From: Posidonia oceanica
Taxonomy: Eukaryota; Streptophyta; Magnoliopsida; Alismatales; Posidoniaceae
NCBI GenBank assembly: GCA_037176725.1
Contig: JAZBRS010000020.1
Span: 85,568,001 to 85,632,000 of the forward strand
DNA: 64,000 nucleotides
Direction of reading: 5' to 3'
Both the position numbers and the translations under genes were made by a program. The notes below the pieces were generated by a model. That model searched no databases. It was not told the DNA's origin and saw nothing but the letters and a program-made list of their open reading frames with translations. Below are positions 43,401 through 54,172 of this stretch, piece after piece (within the stretch, counting starts at the first letter, position 1; each line of letters begins with the position of its first letter).

Positions 43401-43714
43401 CCTTTCCCCTATCCTAGGCATGAGTCATAGCATAGCATAGCATAGCTTAGCTTAGCATTGCATCCCTTTGCCCCCCCCTTTGCATCCAGTTTGGCCTGTC
43501 TTTTAATGATTTACCCTCGGTTTTCTCTGTCTTCCAATTCAATAGACCTAGTGGTGACTCCGATTTTGTCTTATCATCTCTTTTCTTTTCTTTTGCCAGC
43601 GTTTCTGAGTCGAGTTTCTTCCCTCGGATCTTGCCGCATCTAGTGAGCCTATTTTGATCGGTGCACGCAAGCTTTGGTAACGTGCATGGACGATCAGAAT
43701 TCAGGATTACTATA
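40404..43714 (+). mobile_element. T1 3' LTR
   Basis: 3311 bp, starting TGTAGACACC and ending GGATTACTATA (a C-to-T change of the usual TACTACA end), followed by GCATT (43715-43719). It aligns over its length with the solo LTR at 17360-20611 and its end aligns with 24655-25011. It retains about 55 bp (40490-40545) missing from the solo copy and better preserved hairpin arms. Confidence 0.92.
40625..42786 (+). repeat. Seven modules of 29-nt hairpin units, 3' LTR copy
   Basis: Modules lie at 40625-40711 (three perfect 29-nt units), 41409-41465, 41647-41704, 42030-42087, 42258-42315, 42489-42546 and 42729-42786. Lengths equal those in the solo LTR. The first and last modules have perfect GTTGGACGC/GCGTCCAAC arms here where the left copy has changes. 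Spacing between several successive modules is about 230-240 bp. Confidence 0.95.
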
Positions 43715-43719
43715 GCATT

Positions 43720-44401
43720 CAAACACCGTTGGTTGTCTAATCCGCACGGAGAGTGCATGGGTTTAGACTACGTGGTTTTGAGTACTCAAGATAACTGAGT
43801 ACTCTGTGCTGCTTTGACTTTTTAGCATGTGTGTGGTTTGTGGACTTGTGCTGGTTCTGGACTTGACTTGGCGTAGAGTAGCCATTTCAAGTGTGCATAA
43901 GAGATTTCAAAATATGCATATGATTTTGGTTTAAGAAAGAGGAAAATGGTTTTGAAAAGCATATTTTAAAGGATTCATGCTTGTTGGGCAATAGTGGATT
44001 GCCTTGTTGTGGTTTCATGGCATCTAGGTGAAATGCCCGAGTTCAGTTGCTTTGGTGTGGTTTTGGAGTTTGGTTTTCTAGTTTTATTTTCCAATATTGT
44101 CCTGTAGAGTTGGCTTTTGGTTTTGTGTTTAGGTGGGTGTGTGTTGAATGACATTTTTAGTAGTCACTCACGTGTGCTTTGATTTATGTTTTGCAGATGC
44201 AAAGTAGAGGAAGGATATCTTGCTAGTGTACGTAGAGAGGAGTCACTCAACTATACATCAAGGGTTCTGAGTAAGTATACTATTCTAGATTTAGTTCTGT
44301 TGTATATAGTGTTTTATATTTTATGCTTGGATTTAGTCTCAATATTGATATTTGATTAAAAAAATGTAGTTAGGTTAGGGGTGACGACCGGGGTCATTAC
44401 A
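43720..44401 (+). mobile_element. Tekay-type LTR fragment (C1), duplicate of 20617-21281
   Basis: It follows the T1 3' LTR and its GCATT repeat and ends GACCGGGGTCATTACA. It matches 20617-21281 closely, plus a 17-bp extra near 43845. It shows that T1 inserted into this LTR. Confidence 0.8.
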
Positions 44402-44945
44402 CACCATTCTAACATCACATATAAAGCACCACCTCAAATCAGAAGGTGCTAAAGAAACTCATAACAGAATAATAATTTAAAAGTACCACCTTAATTATTA
44501 TTAAAAACATTACTGTTACAAGGCTATCCTAGCATAACCACTATGGCAAAAGGTGACTATGCTACAACAATGTTCACATGTCAGGACCCGGAACCCATGT
44601 AGAAGTTACACTAGGGGGACTTCTACAAAAGGTATTGTATCCTTGACAATCCTTGAGAGGCATCAGATTGCCAACCATAGCTTTGTTGGCAACATAGTCG
44701 ACGGTTATCCCCCACTCTTTCCTCCTCCTCTTCCTCCTAGATGAGATGATGATTGGTGTTCGTCACCTCTCGTAGTTCCTTGCGCAAATACCAGTGACCA
44801 CTCTCACCCATGGCGCTGAAATCTGCACAATGCTTCTTTAGATGCTTGTGAAGTTGCTTCTCTTGCCTCCTCTTTCGACACTCTTCTTCTCTTGTCGACG
44901 TTGTTCCCTAACTGATTAACTGAGGATGAGGTCAGGGATCGAGAG
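44402..44945. other. Unassigned segment, duplicate of 21282-21825
   Basis: It is nearly identical to 21282-21825. No function recognised; the same minus-strand charged stretch is present. Confidence 0.5.
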
Positions 44946-47352
44946 TGTCACGACCCTAGTCATGATAGTTCAAAATCTAAACACTCCAATAAATAAATAA
45001 ATAGCTCAAAAACAAATGCAAGAAAATTAATCAAATAATTAACTACTAATAACCACTAACTCTACTCAGAACCTGTGGTGTGCAGCTACATGACTCCTGC
45101 TATACGCACTAGATTTGACTGCTACTCCAACATCTGCACCTGCAAGAAAATCATTAAATATATGTGAGTGACATCTAATAGTCACTCAGCACATGCCTAC
45201 CATCTAACAAAAACAACAAACTAGAATTGGAGCTGCTAAGACTCAGCTTCCATGCCAACATGGCCGCCCCTTGTGGCAGCACCAAGACCAAAGCCTGCAA
45301 GGCCACAAACACCTGCAATATCCTATTGCAAACAAGTAAAAAATCTTTTATATATGTTTTTCAAAAATGCTTTCTCTTTTCTAGAACCAAAACCATGTGC
45401 ATTTTTGAAATCTCTTATGCACACTTGAAATGGCTACTCTATGCCAAATCAAGTCCAAAACCATCACAAATCCAACAAAGACACACACTCACACACATAG
45501 TCGAAAACCTATCGTGTTGCCCAGCACCAAGCAATCGACACTAGCCTACAAGCAGCCGCCAAGGCACACTGTACTACAGCCGGAAAGCCACTTTGTGTAG
45601 GAGCTCCCTGCCCTGGGTTCATACTCTAAGAACTCTTAAAAGTCCACACAGGACAACACACACATAGGGTCCACCCTCTCGGCATCCTCGAGACTGTTGC
45701 ACTTGGCCAACCAAAGGACTTTTTCACCTCATGGTCCCATCAGTACAACTCCCTGAGACCTCATGCCTACTCGTCTAGCTCTCGACCGTCCAAGGGTATC
45801 ACTCATCCCTGGTTCGTCGGCTAGATTGTTCAGTCCTCTTGGTCCCGACCTTACCTTTGGTGTTTTGGTTTGCAGACCCTCACCCAAGGTATTTTGGTCA
45901 TCAAAAAACCACAGAACCTCAACCTCGGACTCACACCTGACCCTCCAGAGGTATCAACCATCTCTGATTCGTTAGAACGATCCTACGACCTCAAAACCCA
46001 TAGGAAACCTCTCAAACCTCATCATAGGCAACTGGCTCCTGATCTTCCAGAGGCATCAAACATCCTTGGTCGGCCAACCAGATGCTTCGACCACTTGGTC
46101 CCTCAAAACCATAGAAATTCTTTTTCAAAACCTTTGCAAATCTTATGCATTTCTTTCCAAATCATTTTTGGAAAGTCATTTTAAGAACCAATTCAAAATA
46201 CTGCCAAAAACATCTCAAAGCCAACTACAACCACTGCCACAGCAGGCTGCGCGGCTAACCCGCACTTGTCCCCCACGTTGGTTCCTCGTGCCCCCAGCAT
46301 TACAGTGGCGCATGACAGAAAGCTAGGACATCACTTGCCTGGGCCAAAACCCACGACCCTGCAAATCTATACCCAAACACAAGGGGAAAACCAAAAACCA
46401 TGGAAATCCATTATAAATATATTGACAACACAATCAAATCCATGCATCCACATAAACCATCACAAATGGGTTCTCATGCAAACCCAACACACACAACAGC
46501 CAATCGCCGCTAACACCAGATTCTCACTTGAAATCCCAATCGTCGGATTCCCACATGGAATCCCAAAGCGCAACCACAACAAACATGCATTACATTAAAT
46601 AAAAAAAGGGATTCTCGGGGTAGATCGTGTACCTTCCACTGATGATCGACCCTTACGCCTACACCGACATAGTAACGGCAACAACGGCGAGGCTCACGAT
46701 GGCAGTGACGACCCAGCAGTAGTAATGATGACACATGATAGTGGCGACTCCACAGCACACAGTAGCAGCAACAACCCACATTGAATGCCTCCCTTTCACC
46801 CTCCAATCACTCTCTCCCCCCCCCACACACACACTCTCTCTCTCCCTCTCCCCCTGGATTCCCCTTTTATAAAACCTTTTGTACGGCACTATTCATGAAC
46901 AATATTGTCACGAGGTGGTTGCTCAAACAATTGTGCCATCACGGGATGGTACTGTAGCACAACTGTGTTTGTCCACCTTATGTTCTACACACTCATGGGA
47001 CACAACATGCCAAAACACAAACACGATGTAATATACTAAGGGGAAATCACGACACCTTATACCAAAGCAAATCCACAAGCGTAATACGTTGAATAGGGAA
47101 TCCAAAGAGGGAAGCATCCACAAAAATCACTTTCATTACCTAGGAAGAATATTACATTTAAGGTAATCAAACACCAATCGACCCAACTAGGCTCACAACT
47201 CGTTTACCAAAAACACAACCGAGTGGGAACCAAATCTCAAAATAATAACTTGCAACTTACAACGCTTTGGGCTACTAAAACACGCCCAAACCCCACACTG
47301 GAAACTTGCATGGACAACCCACGTTTTCCCCACAGAGACCTCAGGTGTTACA
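44946..47352 (-). mobile_element. Tekay/Del chromovirus LTR (C2), right copy
   Basis: On the minus strand it starts TGTAACACCTGAGG at 47352, after the polypurine tract, and ends CTAGGGT..TGACA at 44946. It is 2407 bp and duplicates 21826-24395 without the 157-bp tandem duplication. The minus-strand core promoter-like TTTTATAAAAGG lies at about 46863-46874. Confidence 0.85.
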
Positions 47353-48552
47353 TTCTACCCTCCTTAAAAGAATTTCACCTCCGAAATTACATCTTCAGGT
47401 GAACTGGTAGGGATATTGTGAATGGATGTCCACCACACTCTTGCAAGTGGCTTCCTTCGTGCCATGATGCCGCCATTGAACTAGGATGAGCAGAACCACC
47501 TTGTTCCTCAGATCCCACTCCTTTCTGTCAAGAATTTAGATGACATCCTCCACCATAGATAGGTTCTCTTGCAGCTCCTTTGGCTGAACTGGTATTACCT
47601 GAAATGCATCAGCCAAGCACTTCCTCAACATGGAGACATGAAATACGCTATGTACGCCTGATAAATCTGGAGGCAACTCCAACTTGTAGGTAGCTTCACC
47701 AACTCTCTTGGAGATTTTATATGGCCCAATATAGTGAGGGTTCAGCTTTCCCCACTTACCAAATCTCATTACTCTCTTGGTTGGTGACACTTTTAGAAAG
47801 ATGAAGTCTGCCACTTCGAACTCTAAAGGTCTCCTCCTCCTATCTACATAACTCTTCTGCCTGCTCTGAGCAGCCCCTAATCTCTTGCAAATCAGATCCA
47901 CTCTATCTGAATATTGCTACACAATCTCTGGACCAAGAAGTTGACGTTCACTCACCTTGCTCCAACAAGTGGGCGACCTACATGGTCTCCCATACAAAGC
48001 TTCATAGGGGGCCATCCCAATGTTAGAGTGATAGTTGTTGTTGTAGGCGAACTCAATCAGTGGCAAGTGGTCCTCTTAGCTGGCCTTCAGATCTAGAGCA
48101 CAGGCTCTCAACATGTCTTCCAATGTCTGGATAGTCCTCTCAGACTAACCATCTGACTAGGGATGGAATGTAGTGCTAAAATTTAGCATAGTGCCAAATG
48201 CCTCCTACAACACCCACTAGAACCTCGATGTGAACCGAGTATCTCTGTCAGACACAATCGACACAGGAACTCCATGCAGACGAACGATCTTAGACACATA
48301 CAACTCTACCAACTGCAGCAAATGGAGGTTCACCCTCATAACCAAGAAATGAACTAACTTCGTGAGTTGGTCCACAATTACCCACACTATATCATTCTTC
48401 ATTCTGGTCTTGGGTAATCCTGTGACGAATTCCATGGTGATATGCTCCCACTTCCACACTGGAATATCCAGAGGTTGCAGAGTTCTCCCAGGCTTCTGAT
48501 GCTCGACTTTGACCATCTGGTTGGTCACACATCTAGCCACATGCTTAGCTAC
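47353..48552 (-). pseudogene. C2 chromovirus pol: integrase core to chromodomain, truncated
   Basis: Reading leftward on the minus strand from 48552: VAKHVARCVTNQMVKVEHQK (end of the zinc domain), WKWEHITMEFVTGLPKTR, WVIVDQLTKLVHF, VSIVSDRDTRFTSRF, then FLKVSPTKRVMRFGKWGKL and YKISKRVGEATYKLELP (47650-47830), VFHVSMLRKC and a chromodomain remnant ending near 47385. This is the Tekay/Del order. The first catalytic Asp of the DDE triad is Glu here (TMEF in place of MDF). Stops and frame changes lie between 47900 and 48220. RT, gag and the 5' LTR are missing; the sequence joins T2 near 48553. Confidence 0.85.
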
Positions 48553-48564
48553 AAGGATACAAAC

Positions 48565-50249
48565 TTCGGCTTTTGTTTTCTGCCTTTCTGCTTCTGTGTG
48601 GCTTACTCTTTGCTTAGCTTAGCATTTAATTACCATGTTTTGCTTGATTATCACGTTAATCCATACCTTTTGTTTGATGTTTGGCTTATTTTACACAAAT
48701 ATGCTATGCCACCTCACTTATCTACATGCCATGTTTATACATGCCTTTTGATGTGTTGGTTGTCTTTTATTTTCACTAATCATGTTACACAACACGAACA
48801 CATACCATGAGCATGTTTTTGCAATGATGTGTGATGTTTTGCTTGCCATAATTGGGTGATTTTCTTCCGCTTTTGCACTAACCCTAAGGACAATTAGAGA
48901 TTGATTGTTTCCCCCATGGCTAATTAAAAATGGCAAGTAAAATCAATTCTAGGAACAACTAGAGACACAAACACACCTTCACCCCTCTTGGGTTAATAAA
49001 ACATGCAAGCAAAAGCTTTAATCATGTTTGCATGAATGATCATATAGGGCATGCATCTTCTTATCTCTGAGTCCACCTACCAGTCTGAGAAGGGCAGTAT
49101 CAGTCTCTTGTTTCATTGCTTTGGCGTGGGGCGAGTTGGTCGGTCTATCCCCCCTTGTCAGGGGTCGTGTCGGTGTTAGTAGAGGGTACAGCCCATGCTT
49201 TGGTTGGGTCGAGGCTCCTAACGCACCACCTGTCATCACTTAAGCTTTGGCCAGGATTTAGACAGGGACCTTTCTTTTTGCCTGAGTTGGAGACCTGTAC
49301 ACTTGTGAGAGTCCAAAGTAGATAGCCTACTAGGACACACAAGGATGGTGAAAGAGAGCATGCTAGAAAGCATTCATTTGCATGAATGCCATTCATGACA
49401 CAATTAAAAACGCTTGCATTTTTTCCTTTAGGTTTTAACGCCTGTTTGTTGTGTCTGTTGCACAGGTCAGTGAGCGAGTTCCCTAGCCGGAGCTTGAGTT
49501 TGTTCTTTCATTGACGCCCCTATTGCGACACCTTTTCTCGACCATCCTCTCCCGAGCTATCTGGCTTTGCGACGATAGGTCGTCCTAGGTCTCGTCCTCT
49601 TGTTTACCGTCGCAACCCCGTTCACACTCGCTCATGGTCAGCCATGACCCAGCGTGCCAGTGAGCCCTAGCCTTCTATTGCTTCGGAGGGGATTTCCACT
49701 TCGGTCCCTCCGACTCTCACTTTGACTCCCACTGTGCCTCTTTCGGCGCTAGTATCCTACCCTCTAGTGCATGGGGCGCCCCTATTTTTTGTGGGGCATT
49801 GGTAGACTTTCGTCCCTCCAGAGCATGTCACCGAGTCCGTCTCGGTGACCGCCACTCGTGCTCCGGAGGCTCTGCTGACGGCCTCCTCTCCTCAGGGCTA
49901 TTTCACTTTTGACACCCTTTCTGCTGCGGTGACTTCTGTTGTAGGATCCCTGCCTTCTGGATAGTCTGTGTCCTTCCCACCTCTGGCATCTAGTCCTTCG
50001 TTTGTCCCGCCTTTTGGTCCCCCCACCGAAGGGACCCCTGCCATGCAAGCTCAACAGCTGATGGCGCTTGCACAGAAGCTGCAAGGCAAGGCTCTGTCTC
50101 TTTAGCCCTCTGTAATCCCTGCTACTCTTGAGGTCCCCCTACAACCTGCTCCTGCATTCTAGGTTCCTCCCACTACACCTCTGCTTATGCCGTCACCCCA
50201 GCTACTCACTGCTATGGCGATGGGGGCGCAGCCTCTGCCTTTAGCATTC
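48565..50249 (+). mobile_element. T2: 5' internal fragment of a Tat element (leader and start of gag)
   Basis: From just after the PBS position the sequence aligns with the T3 leader (GGCTTTTGTTTTC, then CTTCTGTGTGGCTTA) and keeps the conserved leader block (49070-49380). A gag start lies at 49644 (MTQR) and gag N-terminal sequence runs to 50249, ending GATGGGGGCGCAGCCTCTGC and TTTAGCATTC. T3 then begins. The 5' LTR and PBS are lost at the junction with the C2 chromovirus. Confidence 0.8.
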
Positions 50250-52952
50250 TGTAGACACCCCGTTTTGATAGACTTTTAGTTGGAGAATTTCTAGAAGCTT
50301 ACTTAGAAGATGGCACGGCGAATCCTATTCCAAACCCTACCCAAAACAAATTCAAAACCAACAATTCCCATTTCACAACTCAACCCAAACCCTAAAACAA
50401 CACAAATCCAACACAAGCCCAATAGAAGCCCAGCCCACTGAGTTGCACGCTCAGTCGCCACGTGCAGAGGCGACTAGACATTGTCGCCACTCTTAGTGGC
50501 GACAGAGTTTGGTGCCACGGCTACCGGTGACACGACTGCTACTCAGATCACCGCCCAAGCCTTTCCTGTGCGGCCGCTGCTGGTCGTCGTCTCTTGCCAC
50601 CTGTCCCGGCCGCACTTACTACCTCCACCCACTAGCCGATGAAAACCACTTACTCAGCATGCCTTTCGTCCTTTTCTCCACACTCACAGACCTCCCATCA
50701 CCGCCTCCGCCAGCTGCCTACTGTGATGACCTCGTCGTCCTCGCCTACGCCTGCACTTACTTCCATCCCTTCACCACTTACTCGACTCGCCATACACGGC
50801 CCTCTTCCCGCTCTCACGCCACTCATGCGCCCTTCTTCCTCGCGTGCAGAGCCAACCCATCCAACAAAATCCACCATTGTCGACAGAACCCATCACCGCT
50901 CACACATTTCTCACACACACACTTGACTCCAGACTTCACTCCAGAGCAAATTGAGTGATCCCAGAGCCTTCCCAAGCTCCCCTTGTGCGATCCCAAGCAT
51001 CATAGAGACTTTCCAAGCTTCGCCGACGCCATCTTCTTCAGCTCCGGTGACCCTCTCCAATGACGTCCGTCACACCGACGAGCCACAGAGGTACAACCCC
51101 TCAACACATTGCATGTTTGAGGGTCCGGGAAGCTTCCCGGACCCCTTCCCTTTCTTTCTAGCTCTTTAGTTTGCATGTTGGCGCTCTCGGCTAGCCCAAC
51201 GGCCGACGATGTGCGGCAATGCCGGCGAGATGCCGGTGGAGGTGGGAAAGAGGCACGAGCTTCCCTCCTTGGCCTGCGAGTGCTTCCTCGCATCCTCCTC
51301 CATGCCACAATGCTTCCCAGTTGGCTCCACGAGCCTTCGACTACCTTTGTGGCTGGAGTTTGGCGATCAACGGCGGCGCAAAGTGGAGGAGGTGGGTGGA
51401 GCTCCTCAAGCCACCATTTTCCACACCGAAGATGTGGTTGGGTTCGTGGGAATGCCGTCGTGCTTCCCCGACCCTCGTCGGCATTTTAGGCTTCGCCCAG
51501 CTGGCAAATTGTGGCATTGAAGTCCAGTGAATGGACTGCTAGGTCAGCCGCCAGCGTGAGCGGCGACTGTCCTGCAACACCCACTGCCTACCGTCTGGAC
51601 TTTGAGCCATTGCACCGGCCGACTCAAAGTCCCATTTTATATCTTTGTTATATATTTGTGATCCTGAATGTTAGATCTGCATGATTGCATGTTTAGATTT
51701 CCATTTAGCTTTGCCCTGGGTTCTTGATTTGGCTTTGAACTCAGCTGTTTGAGCTATTGGAGTTGCAGGTCTATCGTTGGTCTCATCAGCGACTCGGCTG
51801 CAACTCAAGTCAGCCCTCCGGCCAACTTGGAGCCACTATATCTTGTGACCCACTTGTCCATTTTTCAGTTTAAATGCATGCTTTTATTCTTGAATATGCC
51901 TACTTCGTTTCTGTGTGTGTGGTTTCAAGTTTTACATTGGTTTTCTATCTTGATTTTGGCAATGAAAGCCACTGCTTGGGAACACTATCCATGGTCGTGT
52001 CGCCTGATGTAGAGGCAACCAGCTTGGGCGCCACTCACTGTGGTGATTGGGTTGGCTGCTGCTCTTAGTGGCGACCCACCCTGCAGTCCAAGTGGTGAGC
52101 GAGCCACTTGTTTGCCGCTTCTTTTACCTGACTTGCTTTTGTACTGATCTTGATGTTGCGCATGTTACCTGTGATTCCTAGGTTTTAGTTTTCAATTTCA
52201 TATCGCTTTTATGCCTCTTTTGTGGCAATGATCGTTGCTGTGTGGGGAGTAGGGTTCGTGCCTCTATCGCTTGCCCTACCGTCGACAAGCACAGCCGCCT
52301 GTCAGGCCGACGACCCATGCACTGATCTAGACAGTGTTCTTAGCTACCTTTGTCATCGCCTTTCGCTTGTTTCATTCAGTGTTTCTGATATCAGTTTCGT
52401 TTCCCTTGTTGTTTATCACCTCTTTACGACGTTTTGATTTTAATTAATCATTTTTAAGCATGGTTTGCTAAGCTTCGCATGGTTTATAATTGCATCTTGC
52501 ATACTGCCTTAGGGCGAACATAAATCGGCATTCATTTGCCAACATTTGCCACACAAGAGCGGAAAAGCCAAGAAAGACCGATTCCTTGGGCATGTCGGGG
52601 GTGCTTAACACCTCCCCCGCACGTAACAGGAGTCCTTACCATTTCTCTAGACCACATTGACCTTGTGTCATATACATTTGGACCGAATTGGCATGTTTTC
52701 ATATTGCTTGAGTTTTCTTGCATGTTTTCATACGGTTTTCCTAGTCTTCCCATTTTAATAGATTAGGTGGCAACTCCTTGTCTTTTATTTATTTTCCTTT
52801 GCGTTCTTCGCCAAGTTTCCCGGTGTTTTCGAGTCGAGTTTTCTCCCTAGATTCACTGCTGACCGCGACTTCCCCCCTCTCTCATGGCACGATCGCATCG
52901 TGAGCTATGATAGTAGTGCAAGAGCCGTCGTGGCCGAGCGTGGGCGGTCACA
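50250..52952 (+). mobile_element. T3 5' LTR
   Basis: It starts TGTAGACACCCCGTTTTG and I end it at ...GGCGGTCACA (52952), six bases before the PBS; the exact end could be a few bases later. It shares the conserved block CCAAGAAAGACCGATTCC (52565-52660) with the other Tat LTRs. GC-rich segments at 50500-51530 give overlapping spurious ORFs. It bears its own set of inverted repeats with GTCGCC arms. Confidence 0.85.
50453..52085 (+). repeat. GTCGCC-type inverted repeat modules in the T3 LTR
   Basis: The best module is a pair of 23-nt hairpins at 50453-50475 (AGTCGCC...GGCGACT) and 50482-50504 (TGTCGCCAC, loop TCTTA, GTGGCGACA). Decayed relatives lie at about 51546-51571 (CAGCCGCC...GGCGACTG), 51770-51798 (GCGACTCGGC) and 52036-52068 (GGCGCCACTCAC and CTCTTAGTGGCGAC). 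Confidence 0.65.
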
Positions 52953-52958
52953 GGAAAG

Positions 52959-52976
52959 TGGCGACTTTGCTGGGGA
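52959..52976 (+). promoter_or_regulatory. T3 primer binding site
   Basis: TGGCGACTTTGCTGGGGA, one base different from the T1 site. Confidence 0.8.
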
Positions 52977-54172
52977 TGCTAGAATCCGGCTTTCGTTTTC
53001 GCCCTTTTGCTTTTGTGTGGCTTATCCTTCTGCTTAGCATCTAACTGCCTTGCTTGTTTATTTATTGCATTTAATTTGCATCCCTTGCTTGGTTTAGCAT
53101 TTTATTTGCCATAACTGCTTGATTATCGCGTTAATTCTTACATTTTTGCTTCTTAGCGTTCAATTGCCATGATTGCTTGATCTATCGCGTTAATTCATGC
53201 CTTTTGCTTGTGATTGGCTTCATTTTACACAAATATGCTATGCCACTTCACTAACGCACATGCCATGCTTATATATGCCTTTTGATGTGCTGATTGTCTT
53301 TGTTTTCATTAACCATGTGACACAGCACTAGCACATACGATGAGCATGCCTTTTGAAATGATATGTGTTGTTTGCTTGCCATATTTGGGTGATTTTCTTC
53401 CTCTTTTGCATTAGGCCTATGGACAACTAGAGACTGGTTACTTCCCCCACGGCAAATTAAAAACAGCAAGTAAAAATCAAACCTAGGAGCAACTAGAGAC
53501 ATAAACACACTTTCATCCCCCTTTGAGTTAATAAAACATACAAGATAAAAAACTTTAATCATTTGCATGAATCATCATATAGGGCATGCATCTTCTCATC
53601 CCTGAGTCCACCTATCAGTCTGAGACGGACAGTCCCGGTCTCTCGTTCGGTTGCTTTGGTACAGGGTGAATTGGTCGGTCTGTCCCCCCTTGTCAGGGGT
53701 CGTGTCGGTGCTAGTAGAGGGTACAACCCATGCTTCGGTAGGGTCAAGGCCACTAACGCATCACCCGTTATACCTGAGCTCTGGCCAGGTTCTAGACGAG
53801 AGCCTTACTTTCTAACCGAGTCGGTGACCCATACACTTGTGGGAGTCCGAAGTAGGCAACCTACTTGGACACACTAGATTGGTGAGAGAGAGCATGCTAG
53901 AGAGCATACCATTTGCATGAGTGCATTCAACCACCATTAAAACATTTGCATTTCCTTCAGGTTTTAACGCCTGTTTGCCTTGTTTGTCATGTAGGTCAGT
54001 GAGCGAGTTTCCTAGCCGGAGCTTGAGTACTTCTTTTCACTGACGCCCCTGTTGTGACATCTGTTCTCGACCCTCCTCTTCCGAGCTACTTGCCTTTGCG
54101 ATGATAGCTCCGCGTAGGTGTCGTCCTCCACTTTTTCGTCACAGCCCTGTTCTCACTCGCTCTCAGTCAGCT
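52977..54172 (+). other. T3 5' leader
   Basis: 1.2 kb, noncoding. The first part is rich in TTGCTT words; 53605-53910 is the block conserved in T1 and T2 (GAGTCCACCTATCAGTCTGAGA, TTGTCAGGGGTCGTGTCGG), and GAGCGAGTTTCCTAGCCGGAGC (54001-54022) is the second conserved block upstream of gag. Confidence 0.6.

Larger units (their letters stand above)
24655..43714 (+). mobile_element. T1: large Tat (Ogre/Retand-like) Ty3/gypsy retrotransposon
   Basis: The order is truncated 5' LTR, PBS, long leader, gag, protease, G-patch-like segment, RT, RNase H, second RNase H, integrase, DUF7745 ORF, hairpin array, PPT and a full 3' LTR. The target repeat GCATT follows the 3' LTR at 43715-43719. The interior is 15.4 kb; with two LTRs of about 3.3 kb the intact element was about 22 kb. 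The second RNase H after the first and the lack of a chromodomain define the Tat lineage. It is dead: many stops, two or more frameshifts and a truncated 5' LTR. Confidence 0.9.

Noticed and set aside
51175..51530. Three overlapping ORFs of 103-104 codons in the T3 LTR
   Set aside because: Three frames are open at once over the same GC-rich stretch, which points to composition and not coding.
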